Assembly: GCA_023375785.1 (NCBI GenBank)
Contig: SZWC01004807.1
Span: forward strand, 21,875-71,201
Length of the DNA: 49,327 nucleotides
Direction: 5' to 3'
Origin: Penium margaritaceum
Lineage: Eukaryota > Streptophyta > Zygnematophyceae > Desmidiales > Peniaceae
Shown here: positions 11,540-22,139 of the stretch, piece by piece
How the letters are laid out: every line of letters begins with the position of its first letter
Numbering within the stretch: position 1 is the first letter of the stretch
The notes under the pieces: model-generated
What the model was told of the DNA's origin: nothing
The model's input: the letters and a program-made list of their open reading frames with translations, nothing else
The model's database searches: none
Position numbers and translations under genes: made by a program

Positions 11540-12900
11540 CCAACGCACTAGCAAGCCTAGGCCAGTGACGGCGAAAGTAGCTGTCGATTAGATGATCAAC
11601 GTCACGAAGATTCTTGTAAGACTCCCAGTTGTTGTGCAAGGCGTCGTCGCCGTGACACTTAACCAGATCTTTGGTCATTATTCTTTGGCATCGATGTCCA
11701 AGGGTATCTTCAAACATGTGCTGCGTATCCCTGTCCACTTACGCTGGAGGTGGTGGTGCGACGTCTCCATTTAGGAAGTTCGTAATGGGGTCTTGGCAGT
11801 GACCGAGCTTGCTGTTGTGGAAGACATGTGGATTGCAATGTTGTCGGGGAGTCGAAGTCGAGGGACAACTGAGGTTTGCATTCGCTCGATCTCAAACAAT
11901 CCCAACCAGCGGGGTTTGAGTTTTGCAAAGTCCTTTCCTTGGAGGTTGATGTTCGCACAGTTGAGGATGACGTGATCAGCAACCCTGAACACGCTAGCGC
12001 TACGAACTCGGTCAACCGCCCGCTTCATATCTATTTGTGTCTTTTTTAGGGCTTGCCGTGTTTCCTCGCAGATATTTCCGGAGTCGCAGAGGTGGATGTC
12101 AACCGCACGGATGTTACTCTGACTTTGCAGTCAAGCAGGTGTGGGGGGGAGTTTGCTCTACACCAGCTGGAAGGGTATTGTACCAGTTGCATTGGAAGTG
12201 GCGTAGTTGTATGGAAGTTCAGCGGCAGTTTTGCTGCCCAATCGGTGTCGCATGGCTCATACAAAGTTTGGAGGAGTTGTTCGAGTGTTTCATTGGTTAT
12301 CTCAGCTTGTGCGTCACTTTGAGGATGGAACGCCGTAGGTATCTAGATCCAATTGCCGTAGAATGTCATCAGTTCATGCCGAGAACGACTAGTGAAGTGG
12401 TCATCCATGTCGCTTATGATGGTACGTGGCACTCCATGCAGTTGTACAATACAATTTAGAAACAACCCCGCTAATCCCTTTGCGGTGACGGTAATGCTTG
12501 TCGCAATGAAGCGCGACATTTTGGAAAACCTATCCACCCCGATGAGGATGACATCATACCCACAGGTCTGGCAGGCAAACCAATCATGAAGTCCATGCGA
12601 ATGTCAACCCAGGGTCCCGTCTGAACGGGCAAGGGTTGGAGTAGACCAGATGGCTCCGTGCAACGAGATTTTTGTCCCTGACAAGTGTCGCGCGATATTC
12701 AAAAGGCCGCCAAGTCGGTTTCCATATTGTCCCACCAATAGCAATTCATCAGCTTCTTGAGCATCTTGTCCTCACCAAAGTGTCCACCCGGACCGGTGTC
12801 GTGGCATTCCTCCAATAGCATTCATCGTAGTTCCATGTTTGGAGGGATGACGACCTGGCGAGTGCATCATCATCACTACTAGGGGTTGTCGGACCAAAAC
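11540..12900 (-). pseudogene. gypsy-1 integrase with C-terminal chromodomain
   Basis: Would insert the cDNA into chromatin. In order on the minus strand: an HHCC zinc-binding remnant (GGHFGEDKMLKKLMN then YWWDNM, about 12,870-12,680); the catalytic core (DRFSKMSRFI, HGVPRTIISDMDDHFTS, 12,343-12,537); the third acidic residue region (FHPQSDAQAEITNETLEQLL, about 12,250-12,325); the GPF-like C-terminal module (DHVILNCANINLQ, KLKPRWLGLFEIERM, 11,771-12,028); and a chromodomain (TLGHRCQ..., NNWESYKNLRDVDHLIDSYF, about 11,560-11,725). In the chromodomain the aromatic cage is only partly kept. The domain pieces lie in several frames, so no full product can be made. Confidence 0.88.
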
Positions 12901-13067
12901 TTGGTTCCCGCAAAACTCCTAAGTCTTTGCGGACAGCCTTGCGAGGTACTGGTCTCGTTCGACGAGCAACCTACTGATCTCGGCCATCAAGTATGGTCAT
13001 CAACTGAGCGAAACCACCGGATTTGATTTTTCCAGGCCGGTACTCAGTGTCGTGGTCGAAGTTGGGC

Positions 13068-13999
13068 TTAAGGAAATCCATCAATCGAGTTTGTCAACGG
13101 CTTGGATTTGACTTGGTCCTGAGTTGTTCTAGCTTGTGATGGTCGGTGCAGGCAATGCATCGCCGGCATTCCGTGTAGCACCGCCATGCCTCTAACATAT
13201 GCAACACTAAAGTATCTCGTTTCCAAGGACTGCGTAGTTGAGTTCGTGCCCGCGTAGTTTGTGTGAAACTTACGTGACCAGCTGTTCTCCACCACCACTG
13301 TCTTGGAGGGGAATGGCTCCAATGGCCCGATTGGACATGGTGGTTGCCATGTAGGCCACCGTTGGATTTGTCAATCGTAGGTCAGAGCATTTCTCGAATA
13401 GTTAAACGCTTTTTGTTTGTTGTCCCACCAATTCCACTCGGTAGTTTCCCGGGTGAGGTCGGAGAGAGGCACTGACACTTGTGCATAGTCCCTTACAAAT
13501 TGACGGTAATGTCTATAGAAACTTGAAAACACTTGGGTGTCCCAAATATGTGTTGGCATCGGTCAATCAGCGATCTCTTCCACTTCTTTAAGACCATGAT
13601 GATCTATCCGCCGCCGAGGATGTGGCCCAACAACTTGATCAAACGGTGACTGGAGTCGCATATGGAGAGTTTTTCAAGATGCCTCTCTTTGCGAGATCTC
13701 CAAAACTTTACAGAGATGTCCATTGTGCTCTTCTAGAGTGATTTCACTAGGATGTATCCAAGATACACAACGACAAAGCTGTCAAGGTACAGGAAATCTA
13801 TGTTGTTCATTGTTGCCATAAGTGTTGCGGTGACGTTTGCAAGTCCAAACGGCATAACCGTGAACTCAAAGTTTTCATGTTTTGTATGCAATATTGTCTT
13901 GTTGATGTCCATGTCAGATATGCGGATCTTATGATAGCCGATGCGTAGGTCGATTTTGCTGAAAAAACCGGGCCCTATGCAATCGGTCAACAATCTCAT
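13068..13999 (-). pseudogene. gypsy-1 reverse transcriptase and RNase H
   Basis: RT pieces at 13,733-13,999 include GFFSKIDLRIGYHKIRI, a KT.LHTKHENFEF segment and VMPFGLANVTATLM, all typical of Ty3/gypsy. The catalytic YLDD box is mutated to YLGY (13,754-13,765): both aspartates needed for polymerisation are gone. Next come the connection (FVRDYAQVSVPLSDLTRETT, 13,371-13,559) and RNase H traces, including EAWRCYTECRRCIACTDHHK around 13,110-13,200. The TDH motif position is conserved. Frames change between pieces. Confidence 0.9.
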
Positions 14000-14829
14000 G
14001 TGTTGGCGGGAGGGAAGAGCGGTTCTTGATAGTGATGTCGTTCAATGCCCGATAGTCCACACACACCCGCATTTGCCTGTTTTGTTTCCACAAAATGCAC
14101 TAGTGCCACGTAGGATGGCGTAGAGGGCCTAATGAACCCCATATCGCGCATCTATTCCAGTTGCTTTATGAGCTCTCTCAACTTGTGATTGCTCATCTGA
14201 TAGGTCCCCTTTACTGTCAGTGTGCTGCCCAGCTTAAGATCGATGTGATGGTCAATGGTACGTGGCGCTGGTAGTTCTCGGGGTGGTTTGTCGAGAAAAC
14301 CCCTTCGTACTCCTCAAAGAGTTACGCAACTCCTTTGATATTGTTGCGGACTTCTCAATCGTTAAGGTCATGAATGTACCCTTGACTAGTGTGATTTCTT
14401 TCGTTTCCTCGTCTTCCACGTGGACAGGCCATACCTGGGCTTTGAGCTTCACTTTTTTTGGCCACGTCCAAATAGATCAACTCGGTTTTGCGACTATCGC
14501 AGCTCCTCTACCACTTCCGTGGCTGCTGCTTCCCGTATCTAGCATTGCATCGTGGGTCACTAGGCCAGAGGTGGGTGTCACTTTCTGCCAGTATTGTTGA
14601 AAATGATGCTCCACTGCTCAAGCCAACCTAAAAATTGTACTAGTACAAGAAATACTGCTCGAGGATGATTTTGTGCTCGCTCGTTGGGTAAGCCCACCGC
14701 ACTATTACATCATGCAGATCTCTAATCTGCATCCAGAGTGGTTCACAAAGTTGATGGATCTACATTCAATCGTCAACGTCTTTCCCTCAACCACTCCGAG
14801 CTTAGTATATAGGCATAGCTTCCAAACCG

Positions 14830-16405
14830 TGTGGTTGCTGACGAAATCGTGTGAAGCTCCTCCGTCGAGTAGTGCAGGTACCGTTCAGTGCCTCTTACAA
14901 CCACTCAGTTGTACCCATAGCATTATTTCCGGTTGGTTGTCCTCGTACCCATCGTTGAACTTTGCGAGACGAGGAACCCTTGTATGTGGCGATGTGAGCC
15001 GCTCAGATGGGAAATCAATCAGTGCAATTTTTTTCTCGACCGGACAGGAGCCTTGCCGTCTAATAATGTCCTTTAGCGTCCCTGAACTCTTTGCTCCTTT
15101 TCTTTGACTTACCTCCTTTTTGGCTTGTTGTTGCTGCTTCTCACAGTCTCGTGAGACATGGCCTGGCTTTTGTAAGTCTAGTACAGCCGTTGATTGTGCT
15201 GATCGACGGCGTCAATCTCCATTGCAGATGTGGTTTCCGCCCACTATGACTTCCCTCCGCTACGATAATGTTTGTGGCGTGTGGTTTGCTAGCCATTGGA
15301 TTCCTACATATGAGCATTGTAGTCGACGCTATCGATGCAATCGATTGCCTCAATCATTCACAAAAGAGCGTGTTGGATGCCAAGAATAGTGGTTGCTCAC
15401 CAAACATCTTGCTTGAGGCCGCTGTTGTGATAGAAACACAGTTCGTTGGGATGATGTCATTGCCAGTGACAATGTCCTGGAAACGTCAAGTATTCTCTAG
15501 CATACTGGACTACTGACGCAAACGTTGGATTCTGTACCGTGCGTCAGATTTATGAGTCAGCTTCCCAAAGCGAGCAAGTGTAGTGCGCACGAAGTTGTTC
15601 CATGTTTCCGTTGGCGTGAGAGAGTCGTGCCAAGTCAGACTGGTCTACTCGAGAACCAGTACGCCTCCTGTCGACAATGTAAGGTTGAGTGAGCCGTTGG
15701 CCCAGCTCCACCGGCCTCCTGCTACTGTTGGATGACCTTTACATTGGACCACCAACTAAAGCCGTGCCACACAAAAGCGAGGTCACGAGGTCAATGTTCT
15801 TTTTGTTGGTGTTGACCCCAGTAGCAATAGAGCACACCTCCAAACTCGTCAACCACATCGTGGCCGTTGGTCCCTTAGATTTTGCGGGATGAAGCAAATC
15901 GGGAAGTGGTGGTCAAATTTGGGGTTTACTTGAGAGTTACAAATTCATCGTGGTGAGTACTGCTTTACTCGTGCAAGAAATTTAAAGCTCCTCTATCATT
16001 GTGTTGAGCTGTTGAAACAGATGGGTGTTGAGGCTTTCAAGCCCCGACAATTTCTGGTACATGTCTTTGTTGATTTGCGCTTGTTGGCGGGTGCCTCCTA
16101 TTGTGCCAGGTGTTGACCCCACTGGCTACGGCAGAGGCAAAGGGTTTGCCGAGCCCAAGGGGTCCATCACCAGAATGGCCATGTTTGTTAATGCTGCACC
16201 ATTCATCGCAAAAGTTGTCGTTGCCGCCTGGTTCACCTGGACAGCATCGTTGTTTGCATGCTACTAGTCCACCATCGTCCGAGTACTTGTCGGGGACTGC
16301 TACTCGTTGCCCGTTGCATTCACTCCGTTCACCATTGTTGTTGTGAAGTATGTGATCTTCTAAACGGTGGAGATTTGCTGAGGATTTGTGTGAGGTTGTC
16401 GCCAT
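14830..16405 (-). pseudogene. gypsy-1 Gag and aspartic protease region
   Basis: Gag starts at the ATG at 16,403-16,405, just 38 bp downstream of the PBS, with a 122-codon open frame (16,037-16,405, MATTSHKSSANLHRLEDHIL...). A CCHC zinc-knuckle remnant reads KPGHVSRDC at 15,143-15,169. The retropepsin active site reads LLDGGASHDF at about 14,841-14,876 (D-G-G-A-S for the usual D-S/T-G-A-S). Roles: capsid/RNA packaging (Gag) and polyprotein cleavage (protease). Between these markers the frame is broken repeatedly and most of the capsid is not recognisable. Confidence 0.75.
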
Positions 16406-16442
16406 GTAGTTAATGCCTCGGTTGCCCCTCTAGCACCGTTGC

Positions 16443-16454
16443 GTTCTGATACCA
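16443..16454 (-). promoter_or_regulatory. gypsy-1 primer-binding site (initiator tRNA-Met type)
   Basis: On the minus strand TGGTATCAGAAC begins 2 nt after the 5' LTR end (GGAACA). The first ten bases match the complement of the 3' end of plant initiator tRNA-Met. The match is plant-type; animal initiator tRNA would give TGGTAGCAGA. Confidence 0.88.
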
Positions 16455-16456
16455 AG

Positions 16457-16990
16457 TGTTCCGCTAAGCAAAACATAGGTGGTTCACAGGGATGAAGTGC
16501 ATGGCAAAAGAGGATTCGAGAGTTTGGGAGAAATGGATAGTTTTTCTAAAGCGATAATTGTACTGTGATGACAAGTGCATTGAGCATATACTTACAATGT
16601 GGATAAAGAGAATGAGACATAATTTGGGTCATCGGCGTTCGAGCCAAGCAACGCGTGCAAGGTCGCGCCGTGAGTGGCCGATTCGAGAAGCCCCACCAAA
16701 ATTTTGGGGGGCTTGAAGAATATCGAGGCGCTTCTCTATGAAAGTCTAGCACCATCGAGAAGTCGACTGGATGGTATCGAATCATCGATAGAGTTCGTGA
16801 TACTTCTATCAATGATTCTCGAAAGTGGTCAAATGTATGGAGCGGAATATCGGAGGCTGGGACAGTTGGCCAAAATGCCCTCGGTCGAACGGCGTAAAAC
16901 TCTTGAAGTCGATGTGTGGTGGGTCGTGAATGTTAGGATAGATATACCCACTCATGGAGTTTAGGGACTCCTATATGTAGGGACGTAAGA
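16457..16990 (-). repeat. gypsy-1 5' LTR
   Basis: Begins on the plus strand with TGTTCCGC directly after the PBS and ends at CGTAAGA (one change from CGTAACA in the other LTR). It holds about 140 bp absent from the 3' LTR, including an imperfect 18-bp inverted repeat (16,777-16,792 with 16,805-16,822). As the 5' LTR it would contain the promoter and R region. Confidence 0.87.
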
Positions 16991-17181
16991 TTTCTACCCT
17001 TCCTTTGACAAGGGGTGCATGACCTCCCTTCATCGCTTATCCGCAATGGTGTAATCTCTCCTCATGAAGTATAGAGGTCTTCAGTCGAAGCACAATGTTT
17101 TTGTATACCTACCTGACACCTATATATGATTGCATGAAACCATGGAATTGAAAATTCTATTGACTTCCAAAGAGGCAAACA
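16991..17181. other. Short gap between gypsy-1 and TIR element
   Basis: Unremarkable sequence, no feature seen. Confidence 0.5.
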
Positions 17182-17807
17182 CCCTACCAGTTTTTAAACT
17201 CGTAGTTTTACCAATTGTGAATTTAGGATTCTTTAATTTCGTCGACTGGGTAAATGTATCCTGCTTTCTTTAAATTGGTTGAAGCACAAGGGGTTCCACC
17301 TCATATTCGACGAAGGTGCCAGTGCAGTTTTTCCATATCGGCAAAAGGAGAGTGGCTGGTCAAACGGCAGCGTACGCGTGCAGTAGCCACGTGCGTGATC
17401 TGCGAGGATCCCTGATAGGCGCTGCGTTGCATTGACACATGGCCAAATTCGACCACGTGTACCTGACACGCAGCCACGGTGCGCCGCTAGACATGCGGCG
17501 CTGACCGCATGTCAAGCGCTCACGATCATTCGGCAATTCAAATCACCGATTGATGATTTGAATTTTCTGACCATGTAGCAAAACCAACCACTTGTAAAAA
17601 ATGATGAACGAGCTCATAACCTGTGTTCCTAATTACAGTACAAAGGATGGAATCTTCCTGATTTTGAAACATGAATGGTGGAACTGTAGTTTCGATTTCT
17701 AGCTTCTAAATTTTTTTATGTGCCTCAATAAATTCGTTGAAGCATCAAATTTGGTGAGATTCGACCACTAAATGAAAGGTTTAAATCAGAATTCAAAGTC
17801 AGTAGGG
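17182..17807. mobile_element. TIR DNA element, copy 1 (TA target)
   Basis: Left end CCCTACCAGTTTTTAAA (17,182) and right end ...AAAGTCAGTAGGG (17,807) are imperfect inverted repeats; a TA follows on the right, and CA (decayed TA) precedes on the left. The ends match those of copies at 22,708 and 30,301. The core is GC-rich with several hairpins, including a perfect 10-bp pair AATTCAAATC/GATTTGAATT (17,535-17,564). No transposase is encoded, so it is non-autonomous (MITE-like). TA duplication fits Tc1/mariner-Stowaway type mobilisation; the ends are not the canonical Stowaway ends. Confidence 0.6.
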
Positions 17808-17809
17808 TA

Positions 17810-19925
17810 GTAGCAAATGAAGTATACAGGGTGGTAACATTTTGTCATTGGCTGGGAGTTGAATAGGTGCAATTTCATGAACTGCTGTAAACGGGGAACA
17901 TTCTTGAAGAATCACAAGCCTGCAAAATGGATCGTGGACGAATGAGTAGGTTGAAGTTGAGAAGAAAGACATTCCAAACCAGTCCATAGTTGTTCAACAA
18001 TTATTCTCTGGTGTTTTGATGATGATGTCTCGTTGAGCTGAGGTCGATGAGATGAATTGCAAAGCCTCCTCCACTGCATTTGGTTCGCTAAGAACGATCT
18101 ATTCACTGGTCATAGCCGCTATACATCGGCGTATTTCATTGGTCACAATTGCGATAGCGAGTGTCGATGTTGATGCGGTTTGACTGCGACATTAACCAGA
18201 CATCAGAATGCATTGTAGACATTGCAGAAACATGCGCAAACCAAACAGTGACCTGCCTTTGTCCCGTTTATTCTTCAAACCAGTCAGCGTCCCTGTGCTT
18301 CACAAACACTGCAGCTTGCGTGTATTTGTCCTTTGTCTGAAGGATATTGATAGATACAAGAGTCGGTCAATGTGCCATGACACTTTGCCGCAAAATTCAT
18401 GATGTATTATTTTGAACTTTGCTCTTTTAATAACATAATGTAATGGTTCAAACAATGTTTAGGTGTATGTTGGATTGACCACAAGATTATTTGTTGCTGA
18501 AATCTCGGTAAATAACGTTGAATCAAAATGAAGGGCCATGTGGCTCGACTGAAATGATATTGATAAAACATAAATGGTAGGGTCATTTTTGACTTGGCCA
18601 ATGTTCATGAATTTGGGTTCTTGTAATTGTAGGAAGTGAATATGATGAGTGTGAGAGTGAGCGACTGCACAACGACACATGCAAGAGATGCCATGGGTTG
18701 AGAGCTATCTAGGTAGTATGGTTTCAACCAGAAAAAAAACATTATACATAGGGCTTGATATGTTGACTAGCAAGCTGATGGATCCACCCATACAAATCCT
18801 TTGGGCCAAGCGTAATCGCCATCATCGGGGATCATGTATGACCTCTTGGTAGAACATTGGGGACAACCAAGTAGTTCTCTGGGAAATCCGTGGCAGAGCG
18901 ATCCCAAAGTAACAGTAACCCGCCAAGTATCAATGTCCAATTACACTTCTCGTGTCCTAAGAGACAACCCACATAATTTGCAAGCATGTGAAAGCATTGA
19001 ATATCCTCCCAGGCTGGTTTTCCCTCTTGATTGTGATAATGACCAAAAAATGATGAAGAGAAGCATTTGTCTGGCATGGAATTCTTGAAGAAATATCTAT
19101 GGTGTTGGCGAGCACAGGCAATGTGTCAGGTATGCTCCTGAATGGGTCATGAGTAGCTTTTTATCAACTTCATATAGTAGTGTCACCAACAAACTCCACA
19201 ATGCTTCTTTTCTGTCTCATGAAACATGCACTTGTGCCACACACTTGTGCTTTCATTGTTGAAGATGCAGCAATGCTTTCCTTGACCCATAGATGCAAAC
19301 CATACCATGTAATGAATTGGTAAAAAGCAGGGTACATCTGTGGTGCGAGTCATGCAAGGCAGTCTCAAACAAAGATAACAAGAGAAAACGATGGCATGTA
19401 ATTTGCCGGGAGCATCATGAGCATGAACCAACAAAGCAACAGAGTTACCGTGTGTTTCAAACAAACCACTCGTGAGGACATTCTTTAGAGTGACATCATG
19501 CTGTTTACGCGTGTTGGATCAAACAATATGAACCTCTCTGGAAGTACTTGTGAGCCCTTAGTGGAGTTGCTTTGTGTGTGAATGGTGCATCCCACTTCCG
19601 TGCTTCCCAAAGCTAATTTTGAATATTTACTTCCATGTAAACTGGAGTCGCCAAGTTTGATCATACAATTTCAAACCATCTCATAAACATCTATATGCAC
19701 CAATTACCAACTCTTTGAGATCACAATATCGAGTTTTTCAAACCTTATACGGCCATGCTGCGAAGTATTACAGTGCATGTACGAGAACCGGCACAAAACA
19801 ATGGACCTTTCTGGGTCAATCTATTGCGTGGTAGCATTGAAATTGTTTTGTTGAGGGTCTGAAAGACAACATTTACGATTGTCCAAATGGGGAACTGCTC
19901 CATATTTTTCCACATATGCATGTAC
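17810..19925. other. No recognisable gene
   Basis: Short frames on both strands only. Two minus frames (18,832-19,077 and 19,183-19,464) look protein-like; the second is Cys/His-rich (HCC, WHKCMFH, KKHCGVC). The opposite strand of each is also open, and I recognise no family. They may be fossils of something unknown. Confidence 0.4.
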
Positions 19926-20041
19926 TATAGCGGATTGGACGGAATCCTCGGCCGACTAGGTTAATTCCGCGGTTATTCTGTCCCACCGCCCACAGACTAG
20001 GGACTCCCGCTCGTTCCATGTGGTGCCGGCCGCGCGCTACA
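19926..20041 (-). repeat. TRIM 3' LTR
   Basis: Aligns with the 5' LTR through GGATTGGACGGAA, CCGCGGT and CACAGACTAGGGACT. It is about 25 bp shorter owing to an internal deletion. It ends GCTACA on the plus strand, TGTAGC in element orientation. Confidence 0.85.
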
Positions 20042-20090
20042 CCTCCCCCGCCTATGAGTGAGCCGCCCTCAGCATCCGTACGTCAAACCA

Positions 20091-20105
20091 CTGCGTTCTG
20101 ACACC
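20091..20105 (-). promoter_or_regulatory. TRIM primer-binding site
   Basis: Minus strand GGTGTCAGAACGCAG, two bases after the 5' LTR end CGACA. It resembles the initiator tRNA-Met complement (TGGTATCAGA) with two changes. Confidence 0.75.
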
Positions 20106-20107
20106 GA

Positions 20108-20248
20108 TGTCGTGGACTGGACGGAACTCTTGACCGAATATGCCAAAACCGCGGTGCTCGAGGGTCTTTGACCGTCCAGCCATATTGTCCAACCGTCCAC
20201 AGACCAGGGACTTTCGCTCCATCCACATGGCACCGTCCGTGCGCGACA
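20108..20248 (-). repeat. TRIM 5' LTR
   Basis: 141 bp, plus-strand TGTCGTGG to GCGACA, so TG...CA in both orientations. Its outer end abuts the TGTAC duplication. Confidence 0.85.
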
Positions 20249-20839
20249 TGTACGCATGTGGCTGGTGCATCCAAAATGTCAATATTCAAATTCTGCATTG
20301 AAACAAGTTGAAGCGACATGTAGGAAGTGGACTCCATTTGCCATAATTGTCGAAATGAAGGATGGAAGAGGCCGACAAATCCCCACCATATGAATAGTGA
20401 TTTCAGTTTTCCACATTTTTGGGGGAGAAGGAGACCACCAAAAATTCAACCCCCAATACACGTTAACCTCAAAGGTCACAAAATTATTTAAATTTCACAG
20501 GTGAATTGTATGTTTCAAGGAATTATGGTGCTTGGCAATTACTTTGCTACTCTGATTACTAGGTTCTTCTGTGACGGAGTGAATGGGATCGTGTAGTTGG
20601 CATGACAAGCAAAACATGCATTTAGTCTCATCTTCTATCACATCGAGGTTGAATTACTCGGCTTCAATAAACATGCTTGCAACATATCCTTGTTCATTTT
20701 TCTCCCACGGCATGTCTGTTTTCTTACTAAGAATGTGCAACAAACGGTGGAATGGCACGCATATTTGATTGTAGTTTAACCATAAAATAATAGCTAAAAT
20801 CCTTACAAGATAGCACAGCGCATCATAGGATGAGCACGA
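20249..20839. other. No recognisable gene
   Basis: Sequence between the TRIM and the broken end of gypsy-2. No gypsy-2 LTR is visible here, so the 3' end of that element has been lost or replaced. Short frames only. Confidence 0.5.
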
Positions 20840-20849
20840 TGGATAATTC

Positions 20850-21590
20850 ACCAAAAAATCCTAAGGTGCCTCGCGTTGGGCTCTATGAAAAAAAACATGA
20901 GGAGGTTGATGGTATCAAGGTACATGTAATAAACTATTCACCGCAAACTCTGCCAATGCCTGGAATTCGTACCAGTCATTCACTCTAGGGTCCATGTACA
21001 TACACAACATCTCCTCCAGAATGCGATTCACACGCTATGTTTTTCCCTCTATTTAAGGGTGAAACGCTGTTGACATTTGTGACTTGCTGCCGAATTTCTC
21101 GTGATTTTTTTGCCGGAACGTACTAGCAAAGTTTCTATCTCAATTAAGAATGATGCGCAACGGCACGCCGTGGTACTTCACGACATCCTCAAAGAAGAGA
21201 CAAGTGGTCTCCTCTACATTCACATCAGTAGTTGTATGAATGAATTGTGTCATTATTGTCAAAAGATCCACAACCACTAGTATTGCATTGTGGCCACGAG
21301 CTGTGTCTGTAAGACTAGTCATGAAATCCATGCTGACGCACGACCATGGAGTCCCAGGAATGAGAAGCTGTTGGAGGAGTCTGGTAGGCTTTTTTTACTA
21401 GCCTTATTCCAAAGACATGGAGCGCATGTCGTGCAATACTTGCGGACATCGACACTCCATCCCAGCCACCAACAGTGGTCCGAAAGTGCCTTTCCGATAC
21501 TTTGAGGTCCCACATGACCCGCGACCGACAAGTCATGGAACTATGAGATAATCTTCGCTCAAAAATTTCCTGAGTCCCGCACAGCAACTT
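20850..21590 (-). pseudogene. gypsy-2 integrase, C-terminus missing
   Basis: HHCC domain: HD..VAGHVG, WWLGWSVDVRKYC, C.CLWNKASKK (21,319-21,531). Catalytic core: a TDTARGHNAILVVVD segment, then VVKYHGVPLRIILN (21,140-21,331), where the second catalytic D (SDRD) is eroded. Further on, STAFHP-stop-IEGKT-stop-RVNRILEEML and EFAVNS (about 20,930-21,080) cover the region of the catalytic Glu. The GPF/chromodomain end is absent because the element breaks off at about 20,840. Confidence 0.85.
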
Positions 21591-22139
21591 ATTATATGTG
21601 CCAGAAGAAACCTGCGGCTTCCACTACTTGTCTAGATTTTGAGATTCTTGAAACGAAGAATCCACACAGTATCCCATTTGTATCCTGTTTACAAAACTAT
21701 TGTAGTGGACAATCTCTCGAGATGGTTGCCGCAAAGGTGTAGGGGAATCTGGTATTTGCATTATTACAGCTGCAATGGCCAGGAATCACCCACCGACCTC
21801 AGTGTTCGCTTTAGTTTCCACAAGCTATTGGCTTAGTGAATCAGCCACGTTGATGCGTCCTGGCCGATATTCCCATGTGAATGAGAATGGGCTCAGGTTT
21901 TCACTCCAATGCGTCTGTCATCTTGACAGGTTCGATTGCATTTGAAAAAACACCAATGGATAATGGTTGGTCATGGCCGTCACACCCCTCTCAGCACCGT
22001 TCAGGTAGCAACGTCACATCTTTAAAGCGTGTACTACAGCAAGGAGTTATTGATTCCTAGTCATGTACCACGTCTTTGTGGGGATGATCTTTTGGCTCTC
22101 ATACGCAACTGGGTGACCATTATGCATGAGGACTGCTCC

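Larger units (their letters stand above)
11108..16990 (-). mobile_element. Ty3/gypsy chromovirus 'gypsy-1', complete but dead
   Basis: A 5.9-kb minus-strand LTR retrotransposon. In element order it has the 5' LTR (16,457-16,990), PBS, Gag, protease, RT, RNase H, integrase, chromodomain, polypurine tract and 3' LTR (11,108-11,498). LTRs begin TGTTACG and end GGAACA in element orientation. The pol order RT-RH-IN identifies Ty3/gypsy, and the C-terminal chromodomain identifies the chromovirus branch, whose integrases are thought to target heterochromatin. The LTRs are clearly diverged and differ by about 140 bp in length, and the polyprotein carries many stops and frameshifts, so the insertion is old. 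I could not identify a clean target-site duplication. Confidence 0.93.
19926..20248 (-). mobile_element. TRIM: miniature LTR retrotransposon, complete
   Basis: Two related terminal repeats (19,926-20,041 and 20,108-20,248) flank only 66 bp. That spacer contains a PBS (20,091-20,105) and a purine-rich tract on the minus strand (GGCGGGGGAGG, 20,042-20,052). The whole unit is flanked by a perfect 5-bp target duplication, TGTAC at 19,921-19,925 and at 20,249-20,253. Established knowledge: TRIMs (terminal-repeat retrotransposons in miniature) have 100-250-bp LTRs, PBS and PPT, no coding capacity, and depend on proteins of other LTR elements. Every diagnostic part is present here. The PBS extension (CAGAACGCA) is shared with gypsy-1, which hints at related machinery. 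Confidence 0.88.

Noticed and set aside
14636..14649. Perfect palindrome TTGTACTAGTACAA as a regulatory operator
   Set aside because: Lies inside decayed gypsy-1 coding sequence; a 14-bp palindrome is not remarkable in 49 kb.
20431..20462. Purine-rich run as the missing gypsy-2 polypurine tract
   Set aside because: The purines are on the plus strand, the wrong strand for a minus-strand element, and no LTR follows.
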